Shown here: positions 17,028 through 24,647 of the stretch, in pieces
Layout: each line of letters opens with the position of its first letter
Position numbering within the stretch: the stretch's first letter is position 1
Assembly (NCBI GenBank): GCA_009775365.1
Contig: VSPM01000035.1
Coordinates: 1 to 26,907 of the forward strand
Reading direction: 5' to 3'
Origin: Muribaculaceae bacterium
Lineage (GTDB): Bacteria > Bacteroidota > Bacteroidia > Bacteroidales > Muribaculaceae
DNA: 26,907 nucleotides
The notes under the pieces: generated by a model
The model's database searches: none
What the model was told of the DNA's origin: nothing
What the model saw: the letters and a program-made list of their open reading frames with translations, nothing else
Program-made: the position numbers and the translations under genes

Positions 17028-18174
17028 CTCGAGATATATCTTCAGAAAAGGGAACCCGACTATTGTAGTTCTGCTCACTTTTCTCCTTTTCTATTTCCCA
17101 TCGGTAGTGGCACTGTTCAGCCACACCGATGAGCCATGGACATGGATAATAATGAGCTCCATAATGGCCACTTTCTATTCTGCCATATTTTGCGTTAACT
17201 ATTTCTGGCTTGTGCCAGCAACTATAATACGCAACGACAACAAATCCCTCTACTTCATAGTCAACGCCTGCCTGATTATCGTGATATGTGGAATTATTCC
17301 GGTTTGGTTTGAAACTCATGGCGGCCTTCCTCTTCCAAAGCATAAAGTGCAAGCCGAAATATCAGTGTCGCAATATCTGATGGGATACATTAAATTTGTA
17401 ATCAGAGATGGCATCACAATGGTGCTTGCCGCAGGACTCGCCTATGCGCTGCGGCTTTCTGAGGAAAGAGAAAATGTGCGCCGCAGAGAACTGATGCTCA
17501 ACGCGGAACAACGTCAGATTGAATTAAAAAGCCTTAAAGCTCAGTTAAACCCTCATTTTCTGTTTAATTCTCTCAACAACATCTATGCGCTGATAGGTTT
17601 CGCCCCTGAAAGAGCTCAGGAGGCACTGCATGAACTGAGCGGAATGCTTCGCTTCATGATATATGACTCCGCATCCTCATTTGTGCCTCTTTCAAAAGAA
17701 GCACAGTTCATCACCAATTATGCGCAATTGATGAAACTTCGTCTTGGCAGCGCCACGAATCTTGAATGCAACATAAACGTAGACAGAGAGGAAGAACTAT
17801 ACATTGCTCCTCTTCTGTTTCTTTCTCTGGTGGAAAACGCCTTTAAACATAGCGGAAGCAATGACCGCGATAATTTTATCGTTATAGATTTGTCGATAGC
17901 CGGAGCCAATCTCGTTTGCCGCACAAGCAATACATTCCCGTCTGAAAAAAACAGGACAATGCCGGGCATGGAAAAGGAATCCGGAGTAGGGATAGAGAAT
18001 GTCAGAAAGCAACTGAGACTGCTATATCCCGAACGCCACAATTTCCAAATCAGCGACACTGACGGGGTCTTCACAGCTGAAATCAAGATAGCTGTCTCCG
18101 CTCTGAAAACCGACGCACATTCCACGAAAAATAAAAATAATGAGCAATACAATAAAATGCGTGATAATAGATGA
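17020..18174 (+). CDS. LytS/YehU-type sensor histidine kinase
   Basis: This 384-residue inner-membrane kinase starts at the ATG overlapping the permease stop (ATGAATAA); an upstream in-frame start at 16885 would lie deep inside the permease gene. Four hydrophobic helices fill the first ~150 residues, with no large periplasmic domain. A short coiled coil leads to the His_kinase motif LNPHFLFNSLNN (phospho-acceptor H179). The ATPase domain has an N-box ENAFKHS (N273) and G-box GVGIEN (322-327). The kinase and LytTR regulator sit directly after the efflux genes, which suggests control of, or sensing linked to, this exporter. The last 35 bases overlap the regulator gene in another frame. Confidence 0.9.
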   Translation: MNNSRYIFRKGNPTIVVLLTFLLFYFPSVVALFSHTDEPWTWIIMSSIMATFYSAIFCVNYFWLVPATIIRNDNKSLYFIVNACLIIVICGIIPVWFETHGGLPLPKHKVQAEISVSQYLMGYIKFVIRDGITMVLAAGLAYALRLSEERENVRRRELMLNAEQRQIELKSLKAQLNPHFLFNSLNNIYALIGFAPERAQEALHELSGMLRFMIYDSASSFVPLSKEAQFITNYAQLMKLRLGSATNLECNINVDREEELYIAPLLFLSLVENAFKHSGSNDRDNFIVIDLSIAGANLVCRTSNTFPSEKNRTMPGMEKESGVGIENVRKQLRLLYPERHNFQISDTDGVFTAEIKIAVSALKTDAHSTKNKNNEQYNKMRDNR

Positions 18175-18850
18175 CGAGCCACTCGCACGCGAACTGATAA
18201 GAAGCTATGTGGAAAAGACTCCGCATTTCGAGCTCATAGGGTGTTTTGAATCGGCGGTAGAAGCCGTCAAAACAGTAATGGAAGGAGAGATAGATATAAT
18301 ATTTCTCGACATCAATATGCCTACCCTCAACGGAATAGAATTTGCCGGAATCATTCCTCAAAGATCGCGCATAATATACATCACTGCTTACGAACAATTT
18401 GCTCTTGAGGGATTTAAAGTTAACGCTCTTGATTATCTCTTGAAACCGGTGAGTTATCCGGAGTTTATGAAAGCGGCAGGAAAAGCAGTGGAATGGTGCG
18501 CAATGCGCAACGCATATTCGTCACCACATAAAACCCAGCCCAGGCTGCTCACGGTGAAGGCGGATTATAAACTCGTGCAAATGAAGATAGATTCAATAAA
18601 ATACATAGAAGTTCAAAAAGACCGCGTGGTGTTCTATCGCACTGAAGGCACCCCCGTGTCTTCTCTTATGAGCCTCACGGAACTTGAGGAGATGTTGCCT
18701 TCTGAACGATTCATGCGAGTACACCGCTCATACATTGTTAATCTTGACCAGATAGAGATTGTAGAACGAAGTCGCATTGTCTTTGGCAAGACCTATATCC
18801 CTGTGTCTGAATCGCGCCGGGAAGAGTTTCTTTCCCGCCTCGGGAAATAA
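18140..18850 (+). CDS. LytTR-family response regulator
   Basis: This 236-residue regulator has an intact receiver (acidic D11-D12, phospho-acceptor D57 in FLDINMP, T82, K102) followed by a LytTR DNA-binding domain at about 135-235 (IKYIEVQKDRVVFYRT, FMRVHRSYIVNLDQI). LytTR proteins bind pairs of short direct repeats upstream of target promoters. It is the cognate partner of the kinase encoded immediately upstream; the 35-base overlap implies coupled translation. Last gene of the operon, followed by a strong terminator. The target is not known; the operon's own promoter region is the first candidate. Confidence 0.93.
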   Translation: MSNTIKCVIIDDEPLARELIRSYVEKTPHFELIGCFESAVEAVKTVMEGEIDIIFLDINMPTLNGIEFAGIIPQRSRIIYITAYEQFALEGFKVNALDYLLKPVSYPEFMKAAGKAVEWCAMRNAYSSPHKTQPRLLTVKADYKLVQMKIDSIKYIEVQKDRVVFYRTEGTPVSSLMSLTELEEMLPSERFMRVHRSYIVNLDQIEIVERSRIVFGKTYIPVSESRREEFLSRLGK

Positions 18851-18871
18851 GCCCCTTTCCATAAAAATGGA

Positions 18872-18904
18872 AACGCCGCTTCAGACATCTGCTGAAGCGG
18901 CGTT
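18872..18904. terminator. 13-bp bidirectional terminator
   Basis: AACGCCGCTTCAG and its exact complement flank ACATCTG. It lies between the LytTR regulator (+) and the convergent rubrerythrin gene (-). Read on the minus strand the stem is followed by TTTCCATTTTTAT, a good terminator tail. Confidence 0.85.
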
Positions 18905-18922
18905 AAAACTATTCAGTTCAAA

Positions 18923-19471
18923 TCACTTGAAGTAGCGATTGTAAAGACCCTCGAAGCCTTTGCCGTGGCGAGCCTCGTCTTTAGCCATCTCGTGAACTGT
19001 GTCGTGGATAGCGTCGAGGTTAGCTGCCTTTGCATTGCGGGCAATACGCATCTTGTCGGCGTTAGCGCCGGCTTCAGCGTGCATACGCTTTTCAAGGTTT
19101 GTCTTTGTATCCCAAACCATTTCGCCGAGAAGCTCAGCAAACTTTGCAGCGTGCTCTGCCTCTTCCCAAGCATAGCGCTTGAAAGCGTCGGCAACCTCAG
19201 GATAACCTTCGCGGTCAGCCTGACGAGACATTGCAAGATACATGCCTACTTCTGTGCACTCGCCCATGAAGTGGTTGTTGAGGTCTTTCTTCATTTCGTC
19301 GTCTACATCTTTTGCAACGCCGATTTCATGCTCTGTTACGAACTGAAGGAGCTCCTTCTGGTCGAGTTCTTTAAACTTTGAAGCGGGAGCGCCACACTGC
19401 GGGCACTTTGCGGGTGCTTCTTCACCCTCAGCTACATATCCGCACACTGTGCAGATCCATTCTTTTGCCAT
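18923..19471 (-). CDS. rbr: Reverse rubrerythrin
   Basis: Cytoplasmic peroxide-scavenging protein of 182 residues that reduces H2O2 at a di-iron site using electrons from a rubredoxin-type iron. The rubredoxin-like domain comes first (CTVC at 7-10, CPQC at 23-26), the reverse of classical rubrerythrin. The ferritin-like four-helix domain follows, with ligand-rich motifs FMGECTE, EEAEHAAKF and DEARHGKGF. The start is the ATG at 19471: an upstream in-frame ATG at 19546 would add 25 residues unlike the family. The leader carries a perfect dyad, and the promoter overlaps that of divergent tilS. Confidence 0.93.
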   Translation of the reverse strand: MAKEWICTVCGYVAEGEEAPAKCPQCGAPASKFKELDQKELLQFVTEHEIGVAKDVDDEMKKDLNNHFMGECTEVGMYLAMSRQADREGYPEVADAFKRYAWEEAEHAAKFAELLGEMVWDTKTNLEKRMHAEAGANADKMRIARNAKAANLDAIHDTVHEMAKDEARHGKGFEGLYNRYFK

Positions 19472-19521
19472 AATTTTATGATTAATAAATTTAGTAATGT
19501 TTAAACTCAATTCTACATGCC

Positions 19522-19543
19522 TCACATTAATATAATAATGTGA
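19522..19543. promoter_or_regulatory. Dyad in rubrerythrin leader
   Basis: TCACATTA and TAATGTGA flank ATATAA, a perfect 8-bp inverted repeat of 22 bases. It falls about 25-45 bases downstream of the predicted rubrerythrin transcription start, a position suited to a repressor roadblock. Peroxide or redox regulators are the natural candidates, but it does not clearly match a known PerR or OxyR box. Confidence 0.5.
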
Positions 19544-19573
19544 CAACGCTGTTTAATTATCTCATTGAGATAG

Positions 19574-19605
19574 CAAATTTAATAAAATTTTCGTAATTTC
19601 GCAAT
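19574..19605 (-). promoter_or_regulatory. Rubrerythrin promoter
   Basis: On the minus strand ATTG (19605-19602), a 20-base spacer and TAAATTTG (19581-19574). It matches the Bacteroidetes pattern with one -33 mismatch. It physically overlaps the tilS start region, so the two promoters may compete. Confidence 0.7.
19594..19601 (+). promoter_or_regulatory. tilS -7 box next to its start codon
   Basis: TAATTTCG is a near-consensus -7 element that ends four bases before the tilS ATG at 19606. Its first three bases are also an in-frame stop, so the coding frame cannot extend further upstream. If used, this promoter gives a leaderless transcript. The -33 element is poor. Confidence 0.45.
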
Positions 19606-20556
19606 ATGTTTCCAAAAGAAAAAAAACATAAAATAGAACAAGCTTGTATAAAGTTTATTAACGAACTTGACATCAAGAGCGTTGTCGCAACCATAAGCGG
19701 GGGAGCCGACAGCGTGGCTCTTGTGGCCGCGCTGTCAAGAACCAATGTGAAGATTATTGCCGCGCACTGCAATTTTCATCTGCGGGGAGAAGAGAGCATG
19801 CGAGACATGCGCCACGCGGAAAACATATGCCGTCAACTGTCGATTGATTTATTAGTTAAAGATTTTGATGTAATTGACTACATGCAAGCTAATCAGGGCA
19901 TTTCTGTTGAAATGGCTTGCCGCGACCTAAGACACCGATGGTTCAGGCAAATTATTGCAGACACCGGATTTGACCGCATCGCCACCGGACACAATGCCGA
20001 CGACAATATCGAAACCCTTTTTCTAAACCTTCTCAGAGGCTCGGGCACTTCAGGACTAAAAGGGATGATGCCGGATTCGGGTCTGATTATTCGGCCTCTT
20101 TTGCAATTCCACCGAAAAGAGATTTCAAATTATCTGGAAACGAGAGGGCTTGATTACGTCACCGACTCCACAAATCTTGAATCAGACTTCAGAAGGAACT
20201 ATCTCCGAAATGAGATAATTCCACTTCTCAGAAGCAAGTGGGCGGGCTTTGACAAAGCGGTCGACAAGAGCATAAAATGTATTCGCATGGAAAACGCAAT
20301 TGTAAATGATGCGATTGAAAAGGCGTTGAAAGACAATAATCATTCTTTAGACGTGTCTCGCGTGAAGGATTTTCCCGACCCGGAACTGCTTGTGAGAAGG
20401 TTTATAGATCCATTGTTGCCATTCGCCACTACTTCATCTGAAGTGCTGGCCGCCATAAAGGCCAATAAACCCGACATTCGGATATGGAAACTCCGAAAAG
20501 GCACACTCGTTATGAAGAACGGTGTGTTGAAATTAAAATTTTCAAACCTCAACTGA
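19606..20556 (+). CDS. tilS: tRNA(Ile)-lysidine synthase, short form
   Basis: This enzyme attaches lysine to C34 of the minor tRNA-Ile so that it reads AUA. It is an ATP-pyrophosphatase: PP-loop SGGADS at 31-36, HCNFHLRGEESMRD, the conserved GHNADDNIETLFLNLLRG and the substrate-binding NYLRNEIIPLL are all present. At 316 residues it ends shortly after the catalytic and adjacent helical region; the separate C-terminal TilS_C domain of ~430-residue homologues is missing. There is no frameshift sign: the following 60 bases are AT-rich and non-coding. Short forms exist in other bacteria, so it is probably functional. Confidence 0.9.
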   Translation: MFPKEKKHKIEQACIKFINELDIKSVVATISGGADSVALVAALSRTNVKIIAAHCNFHLRGEESMRDMRHAENICRQLSIDLLVKDFDVIDYMQANQGISVEMACRDLRHRWFRQIIADTGFDRIATGHNADDNIETLFLNLLRGSGTSGLKGMMPDSGLIIRPLLQFHRKEISNYLETRGLDYVTDSTNLESDFRRNYLRNEIIPLLRSKWAGFDKAVDKSIKCIRMENAIVNDAIEKALKDNNHSLDVSRVKDFPDPELLVRRFIDPLLPFATTSSEVLAAIKANKPDIRIWKLRKGTLVMKNGVLKLKFSNLN

Positions 20557-20617
20557 AATCATTTTTAATTATTTATCGTTGAAAAACAACCATTTTAAGC
20601 ATTTTTGCGTTAAAATA

Positions 20618-20649
20618 TTTGTGTAATATTAATTTTATATTTAATTTTG
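20618..20649 (+). promoter_or_regulatory. rho promoter
   Basis: TTTG (20618-20621), exactly 20 bases, then TAATTTTG (20642-20649), a full Bacteroidetes match. The start would be near 20655, leaving about 315 bases of leader before the rho ATG. Confidence 0.85.
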
Positions 20650-20654
20650 CACCA

Positions 20655-20970
20655 TCATTTCTAAGCCACACCGTCAATGGGTGTGCTTGTGAGGTAGAAT
20701 TTATTATCCCGTTTATATTATCACGCCTTTATGTAACAGGCATCAGATAATGAGGGAATTAAATTACGAACCTTATTCAACAAAAATCTCCATCAAACAT
20801 TCACTCATTAGCGTATTCTAATATAAGATTCTCCTCTTCACAGGTTCAATTCACCGTGTTTATCCGGCCATTAGAAACTGACCGCAGTTTCCAAAATCAT
20901 AAACCGGCTCATACGGTCTCTCTAAAGAATGCGTAAAATGATGCAAAATCCAATAGCATAACATATATTT
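20655..20970 (+). promoter_or_regulatory. Long structured rho leader with rut-like tract
   Basis: The leader opens with a hairpin at 20663-20688 (AAG-CACACC pairing with GGTGTG-CTT, one bulged C). A second, compound hairpin spans 20707-20757: TCCC/GGGA, then ATTATC/GATAAT, then GCCT/AGGC around a 9-base loop. Next comes a stretch with no G for 42 bases (20769-20810); over 20771-20860 there are 24 C and 7 G. C-rich, G-poor, unstructured RNA is what Rho binds, and rho genes elsewhere are autoregulated by termination in their leader. The rest to 20970 shows no further strong structure and no upstream ORF of note. Confidence 0.6.
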
Positions 20971-23100
20971 ATGTTCCACATTAATGACTTTGAAGCCATG
21001 GACGACGCACGCATTAAAGAAACGGCCGATTCCATGGGTATAAAAAAAGCGGCCTCTGCATCGCGCGATGACTTGATTGCAGCAATTCTCGACTTTCAGG
21101 CTGAGTCTTCTGCAAAAGACATCGTGTCGAAGACAAGCGAAAAAAAGAAGCCTGCTAAAGAAACACGCGCAAAACGCTCTAAAAAGACTACTGACAACGA
21201 AACATCGGCTAAAAACGCTTCGGCTAATGAGCAATCAAATCCTGCCGGTGAAGTGAAGAGCGAAGACAATGACAATTCCGCCACGTCTGCACAGGCAGAC
21301 GCTTCAGTTTCCAAACGTCGCGGCAGAAAACCGAAAATTGCAACCGAGCAGGCAACTGAGACTGCAACGCAGAAAGACGCCGACGCTGCCGAAACTTCTG
21401 CCCCCGCTAAAAAGAAAGGGAGAAAAAATTCTCAGCAACCTGAAGCCGAGCTCCCTATGTTGCCGGCAATACAAGAAGAAATAAGCGTTCAGGAAAGCGC
21501 AAAAGAAAATCCTGACAGCAACAACTCCGAGTCGCAGCCGATTCCAGATAATCAGCAGTCGCCGGAAGAGAATGCAACAGACAACGGGAACAGCGACAAT
21601 CAGCAGAGCGTTACCATAGAAAGTCAGCTTCCCACCGAGAATGAACGGCCCAAATTAAAAGTGTTTACGCCTCGAGGCCAGAAAAGCACAGACAACACCG
21701 TGTCGACATTCACTTCTTTCTTCACTCCCTCAAAAGGAAAGACATTCACCCCTCGCGGACAAAGAGACACACAGAGAATACTGCCTCAGCCTGTTCAGGA
21801 GAAACCGCTGGATGAAGCACTTCCAACTCCTCAGGCACAGCCCATACAGATGCGCGAACCGGGTGCCACCTCTCAACAGCCACTGAGCAAACAGCAAAAG
21901 AATCTCTTGAAGAAGCAGCAAAGAATGCAGAGGCAAGGATTTAATGTGGTTGTGCCGAATGAGCCGGAACCGGCTTATGACCTCAACGGAATACTCACTG
22001 CCTACGGAGTGTTGGAAGTGATGCCCGAAGGATACGGCTTTCTCCGCTCCGGCGACTATAACTACCTCGGCAGCCCTGACGACATTTATGTGTCGCAAAA
22101 TCAGATAAAGGAATACGGACTGAAAACCGGCGATGTGGTAGAGGCTTCTATACGCCCGCCCCATGAAGGTGACAAATACTACCCGCTCTTAAAAGTTCTC
22201 TCAATAAACGGACTTAAACCAGCTGTCATAAGAGACCGCGTGCCTTTCGAGCATCTTGTGCCATTATTCCCTGACGAGAAATTTAACCTTACAAAAGGCA
22301 CTACATGCAATATCTCAACCCGCGTTGTTGACATGTTTGCCCCGATCGGCAAAGGACAGCGCGCACTCATCGTGGCTCCGCCCAAAACCGGTAAAACTAT
22401 CCTCCTGAAAGACATCGCCAACGCCATAGCGGAAAACCATCCTGACACTCACATTATAATGCTTCTAATTGATGAGCGTCCGGAGGAGGTTACAGACATG
22501 GCCAGAAGTGTGAACGCAGAGGTTATCGCATCTACTTTCGACGAACCGGCGGAACGCCATGTAAAAATTGCCAATATCGTGCTGGAAAAGGCAAAACGGC
22601 TCGTCGAATGCGGACATGACGTGGTGATCATGCTTGACTCTATCACTCGCCTCGCACGTGCTTTCAACACAGTTTCGCCTGCTTCCGGCAAAATCCTTTC
22701 AGGCGGTGTCGACGCCAATGCACTCCAGCGCCCGAAAAGATTTTTTGGAGCTGCGCGTAACATCGAAAACGGAGGCTCGCTCACTATAATCGCCACCGCC
22801 CTGACTGAGACATCTTCAAAGATGGATGAAGTTATTTTTGAAGAATTTAAAGGCACAGGCAACATGGAGCTTCAGCTTGATCGCAAACTCTCCAATAAGA
22901 GAATATTCCCGGCTGTTGACATCATTGCTTCATCCACTCGCCGCGATGATCTTCTCCTCCCGCAAGAGACTCTCAACAGAATGTGGGTGCTCAGAAATTA
23001 TCTTGCCGACATGAACTCTCTCGAAGCTATGGAGTTTATCAGAAAGAGAATGGAGATGACTCGCAACAACGAGGAACTTCTCGTGACAATGGATAAATAA
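20971..23100 (+). CDS. rho: Transcription termination factor Rho with long disordered insert
   Basis: Hexameric RNA-dependent ATPase that ends transcripts. At 709 residues it is about 290 longer than E. coli Rho. Residues 1-45 are the SAP-like Rho_N domain (IKETADSMGIKKA). Residues about 46-330 are low-complexity, rich in Lys, Glu, Gln, Asn, Ser and Ala, with an AT-hook-like RGRKP (117-121) and FTPRGQ at 232-237 and again at 259-264. The RNA-binding cold-shock domain begins near 338 (GVLEVMPEGYGFLRS). The ATPase domain has Walker A APPKTGKT (469-476), Walker B VVIMLD ending at D556, and the conserved DANALQRPKRFFGAARN. The insert is a Bacteroidetes trait; in B. thetaiotaomicron Rho such a region is reported to drive phase separation. 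ybaK starts nine bases after the stop. Confidence 0.96.
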   Translation: MFHINDFEAMDDARIKETADSMGIKKAASASRDDLIAAILDFQAESSAKDIVSKTSEKKKPAKETRAKRSKKTTDNETSAKNASANEQSNPAGEVKSEDNDNSATSAQADASVSKRRGRKPKIATEQATETATQKDADAAETSAPAKKKGRKNSQQPEAELPMLPAIQEEISVQESAKENPDSNNSESQPIPDNQQSPEENATDNGNSDNQQSVTIESQLPTENERPKLKVFTPRGQKSTDNTVSTFTSFFTPSKGKTFTPRGQRDTQRILPQPVQEKPLDEALPTPQAQPIQMREPGATSQQPLSKQQKNLLKKQQRMQRQGFNVVVPNEPEPAYDLNGILTAYGVLEVMPEGYGFLRSGDYNYLGSPDDIYVSQNQIKEYGLKTGDVVEASIRPPHEGDKYYPLLKVLSINGLKPAVIRDRVPFEHLVPLFPDEKFNLTKGTTCNISTRVVDMFAPIGKGQRALIVAPPKTGKTILLKDIANAIAENHPDTHIIMLLIDERPEEVTDMARSVNAEVIASTFDEPAERHVKIANIVLEKAKRLVECGHDVVIMLDSITRLARAFNTVSPASGKILSGGVDANALQRPKRFFGAARNIENGGSLTIIATALTETSSKMDEVIFEEFKGTGNMELQLDRKLSNKRIFPAVDIIASSTRRDDLLLPQETLNRMWVLRNYLADMNSLEAMEFIRKRMEMTRNNEELLVTMDK

Positions 23101-23109
23101 TTCTGACTT

Positions 23110-23589
23110 ATGGCCGAAAAAACCAATGCGGCAAGAATTCTTGACCGGCTGAAAATTAAATATGAACTCGTGGAATATCAGGTTGACCCTGAAAACCTCG
23201 CGGCAGACCATGTGGCCGAAGAACTTGGCGAGCCTATAGAACAGGTGTATAAAACCCTTGTGCTTCGCGGCGACAAGAACGGCGTGTTTGTGTGTGTCGT
23301 GGCCGGCAATCGGGAGGTGGATTTAAAGAAAGCGGCAAAGGTTTCCGGCAATAAAAAAGCTGAGATGATAGCCATGAAGGAACTTCTTCCTCTCACAGGC
23401 TATATCCGAGGGGGATGCACCTCAATCGGCATGAAGAAACATTTCCCCACATTCGTCAGCGAAGAGGCGTTGCAATTCCCGTTTATTTATGTGAGCGCCG
23501 GAAAGAGAGGCTTGCAGATAAAGCTCTCTCCTTCCGACCTCATCAAGGCGGCCGACGCTTCGGCGGCCGACATAGCCACATCGTTATGA
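23110..23589 (+). CDS. ybaK: Cys-tRNA(Pro)/Cys-tRNA(Cys) deacylase, YbaK family
   Basis: This 159-residue editing protein of the YbaK/ProX family hydrolyses cysteine mischarged on tRNA-Pro. Family features are the catalytic-site lysine in QVYKTLVLRG (K48), AGNREVDLKKAAKVSG in the middle, and GYIRGGCTSIGMKKHFPTFV near the end. Length is typical. It sits nine bases after rho and its stop overlaps the aroC start by four bases (ATGA), so it belongs to the rho operon and is probably translationally coupled to aroC. Confidence 0.93.
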   Translation: MAEKTNAARILDRLKIKYELVEYQVDPENLAADHVAEELGEPIEQVYKTLVLRGDKNGVFVCVVAGNREVDLKKAAKVSGNKKAEMIAMKELLPLTGYIRGGCTSIGMKKHFPTFVSEEALQFPFIYVSAGKRGLQIKLSPSDLIKAADASAADIATSL

Positions 23590-24647
23590 ACACTTTTGGC
23601 AAAAGGTTAACCCTCACTACGTTTGGAGAAAGCCACGGCCCGGCCATGGGTGGAGTTATCGACGGTTTCCCTCCCGGTTTTAAAATCGATTTCAACCTGC
23701 TCTACAAAACTATTGCAAAACGGCGCCCGGGCTCGTCTCCACTGGTGACTGCGAGAAACGAGAAAGACCATCCGGAATTTCTCTCAGGCATAACGCCGGA
23801 AGGAATCACTCTTGGCACGCCGATTGGCTTCATAGTGAGAAACACCGACCATCACTCTTCCGATTATGACGAAATGGCCCGCATTTACAGGCCGAACCAT
23901 GCCGACTACACATATGCCAGGCGCTACGGAGTGCGCGACCACAGAGGGGGAGGAAGATCAAGTGCGAGAGAGACCGTAAACTGGGTTGTTGCCGGCGCAT
24001 TGGCAGAACAGTGGATTGCCTCTAAAGGGATTAAAGTGGAAGCTGTGCTTTCGCAAGTTGGCCCGGTGACGGCAGGCGATATTTTCGATGGGCTCATGAC
24101 AAAACCTGAACAGCCATTCTCTCTTGATGTCAACCCGGAAATCAAACTTGCCATGGAGCAAGTGGTGACGGAACATAAAAAGCGTGGCGACAGTGTCGGG
24201 GGAAAGGTGAGCTGCCTTGTGACCGGAATGCCTCCCGGAATAGGCGACCCGGTGGCCGGAAAACTTCATGCGGCTCTCGCAGGAGCAATGATGAGCATCA
24301 ATGCCGCCAAAGGATTTGAATACGGACTTGGATTCAGAGCATCTTGCGCGAACGGGTCTGAGACAGCCGATTCTTTCATTCCCATATCGAATGAGGATGA
24401 AAATATCAAGACTGCCACCAACTTCAGCGGCGGCATTCAGGGCGGGATCACCAATGGCATGCCAATATTCTTTTCCGTGGCTTTTAAACCGACTCCAACT
24501 CTGATGATGCCTCAATGCACTATTGACACATCAGGACAGAAAGCAGTGTTGAATCCGGCCGGCAGACATGACCCATGCGTGGCGGTCAGGGCGGTGCCTG
24601 TTGTGAAAGCATTGACAGCTTTTGTTATCGCAGATTATCTCGTATGA
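23586..24647 (+). CDS. aroC: Chorismate synthase
   Basis: Last step of the shikimate pathway: FMN-dependent elimination of phosphate from EPSP to give chorismate, precursor of aromatic amino acids and folate. The 353-residue protein begins at the ATG overlapping the ybaK stop; the longer open frame from 23415 runs through ybaK and is not used. Signatures are GESHGPAMGGVIDG (14-27), the arginine-rich RPNHADYTYARRYGVRDHRG and GGGRSSARETV, and GRHDPCVAVRAVPV near the end. Ends with ATGA overlapping the radical SAM gene. Confidence 0.96.
   Translation: MNTFGKRLTLTTFGESHGPAMGGVIDGFPPGFKIDFNLLYKTIAKRRPGSSPLVTARNEKDHPEFLSGITPEGITLGTPIGFIVRNTDHHSSDYDEMARIYRPNHADYTYARRYGVRDHRGGGRSSARETVNWVVAGALAEQWIASKGIKVEAVLSQVGPVTAGDIFDGLMTKPEQPFSLDVNPEIKLAMEQVVTEHKKRGDSVGGKVSCLVTGMPPGIGDPVAGKLHAALAGAMMSINAAKGFEYGLGFRASCANGSETADSFIPISNEDENIKTATNFSGGIQGGITNGMPIFFSVAFKPTPTLMMPQCTIDTSGQKAVLNPAGRHDPCVAVRAVPVVKALTAFVIADYLV

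Noticed and set aside
19472..19546. Longer N-terminus for rubrerythrin starting at 19546
   Set aside because: It would translate the dyad region; the rubredoxin domain in this family starts right after the ATG at 19471.
23415..23585. Longer N-terminus for chorismate synthase
   Set aside because: It overlaps ybaK in another frame; the conserved N-terminus begins at 23586.
24575..24643. Longer N-terminus for the radical SAM protein
   Set aside because: It overlaps the end of aroC; the ATG at 24644 in the ATGA overlap fits the family and the operon pattern.
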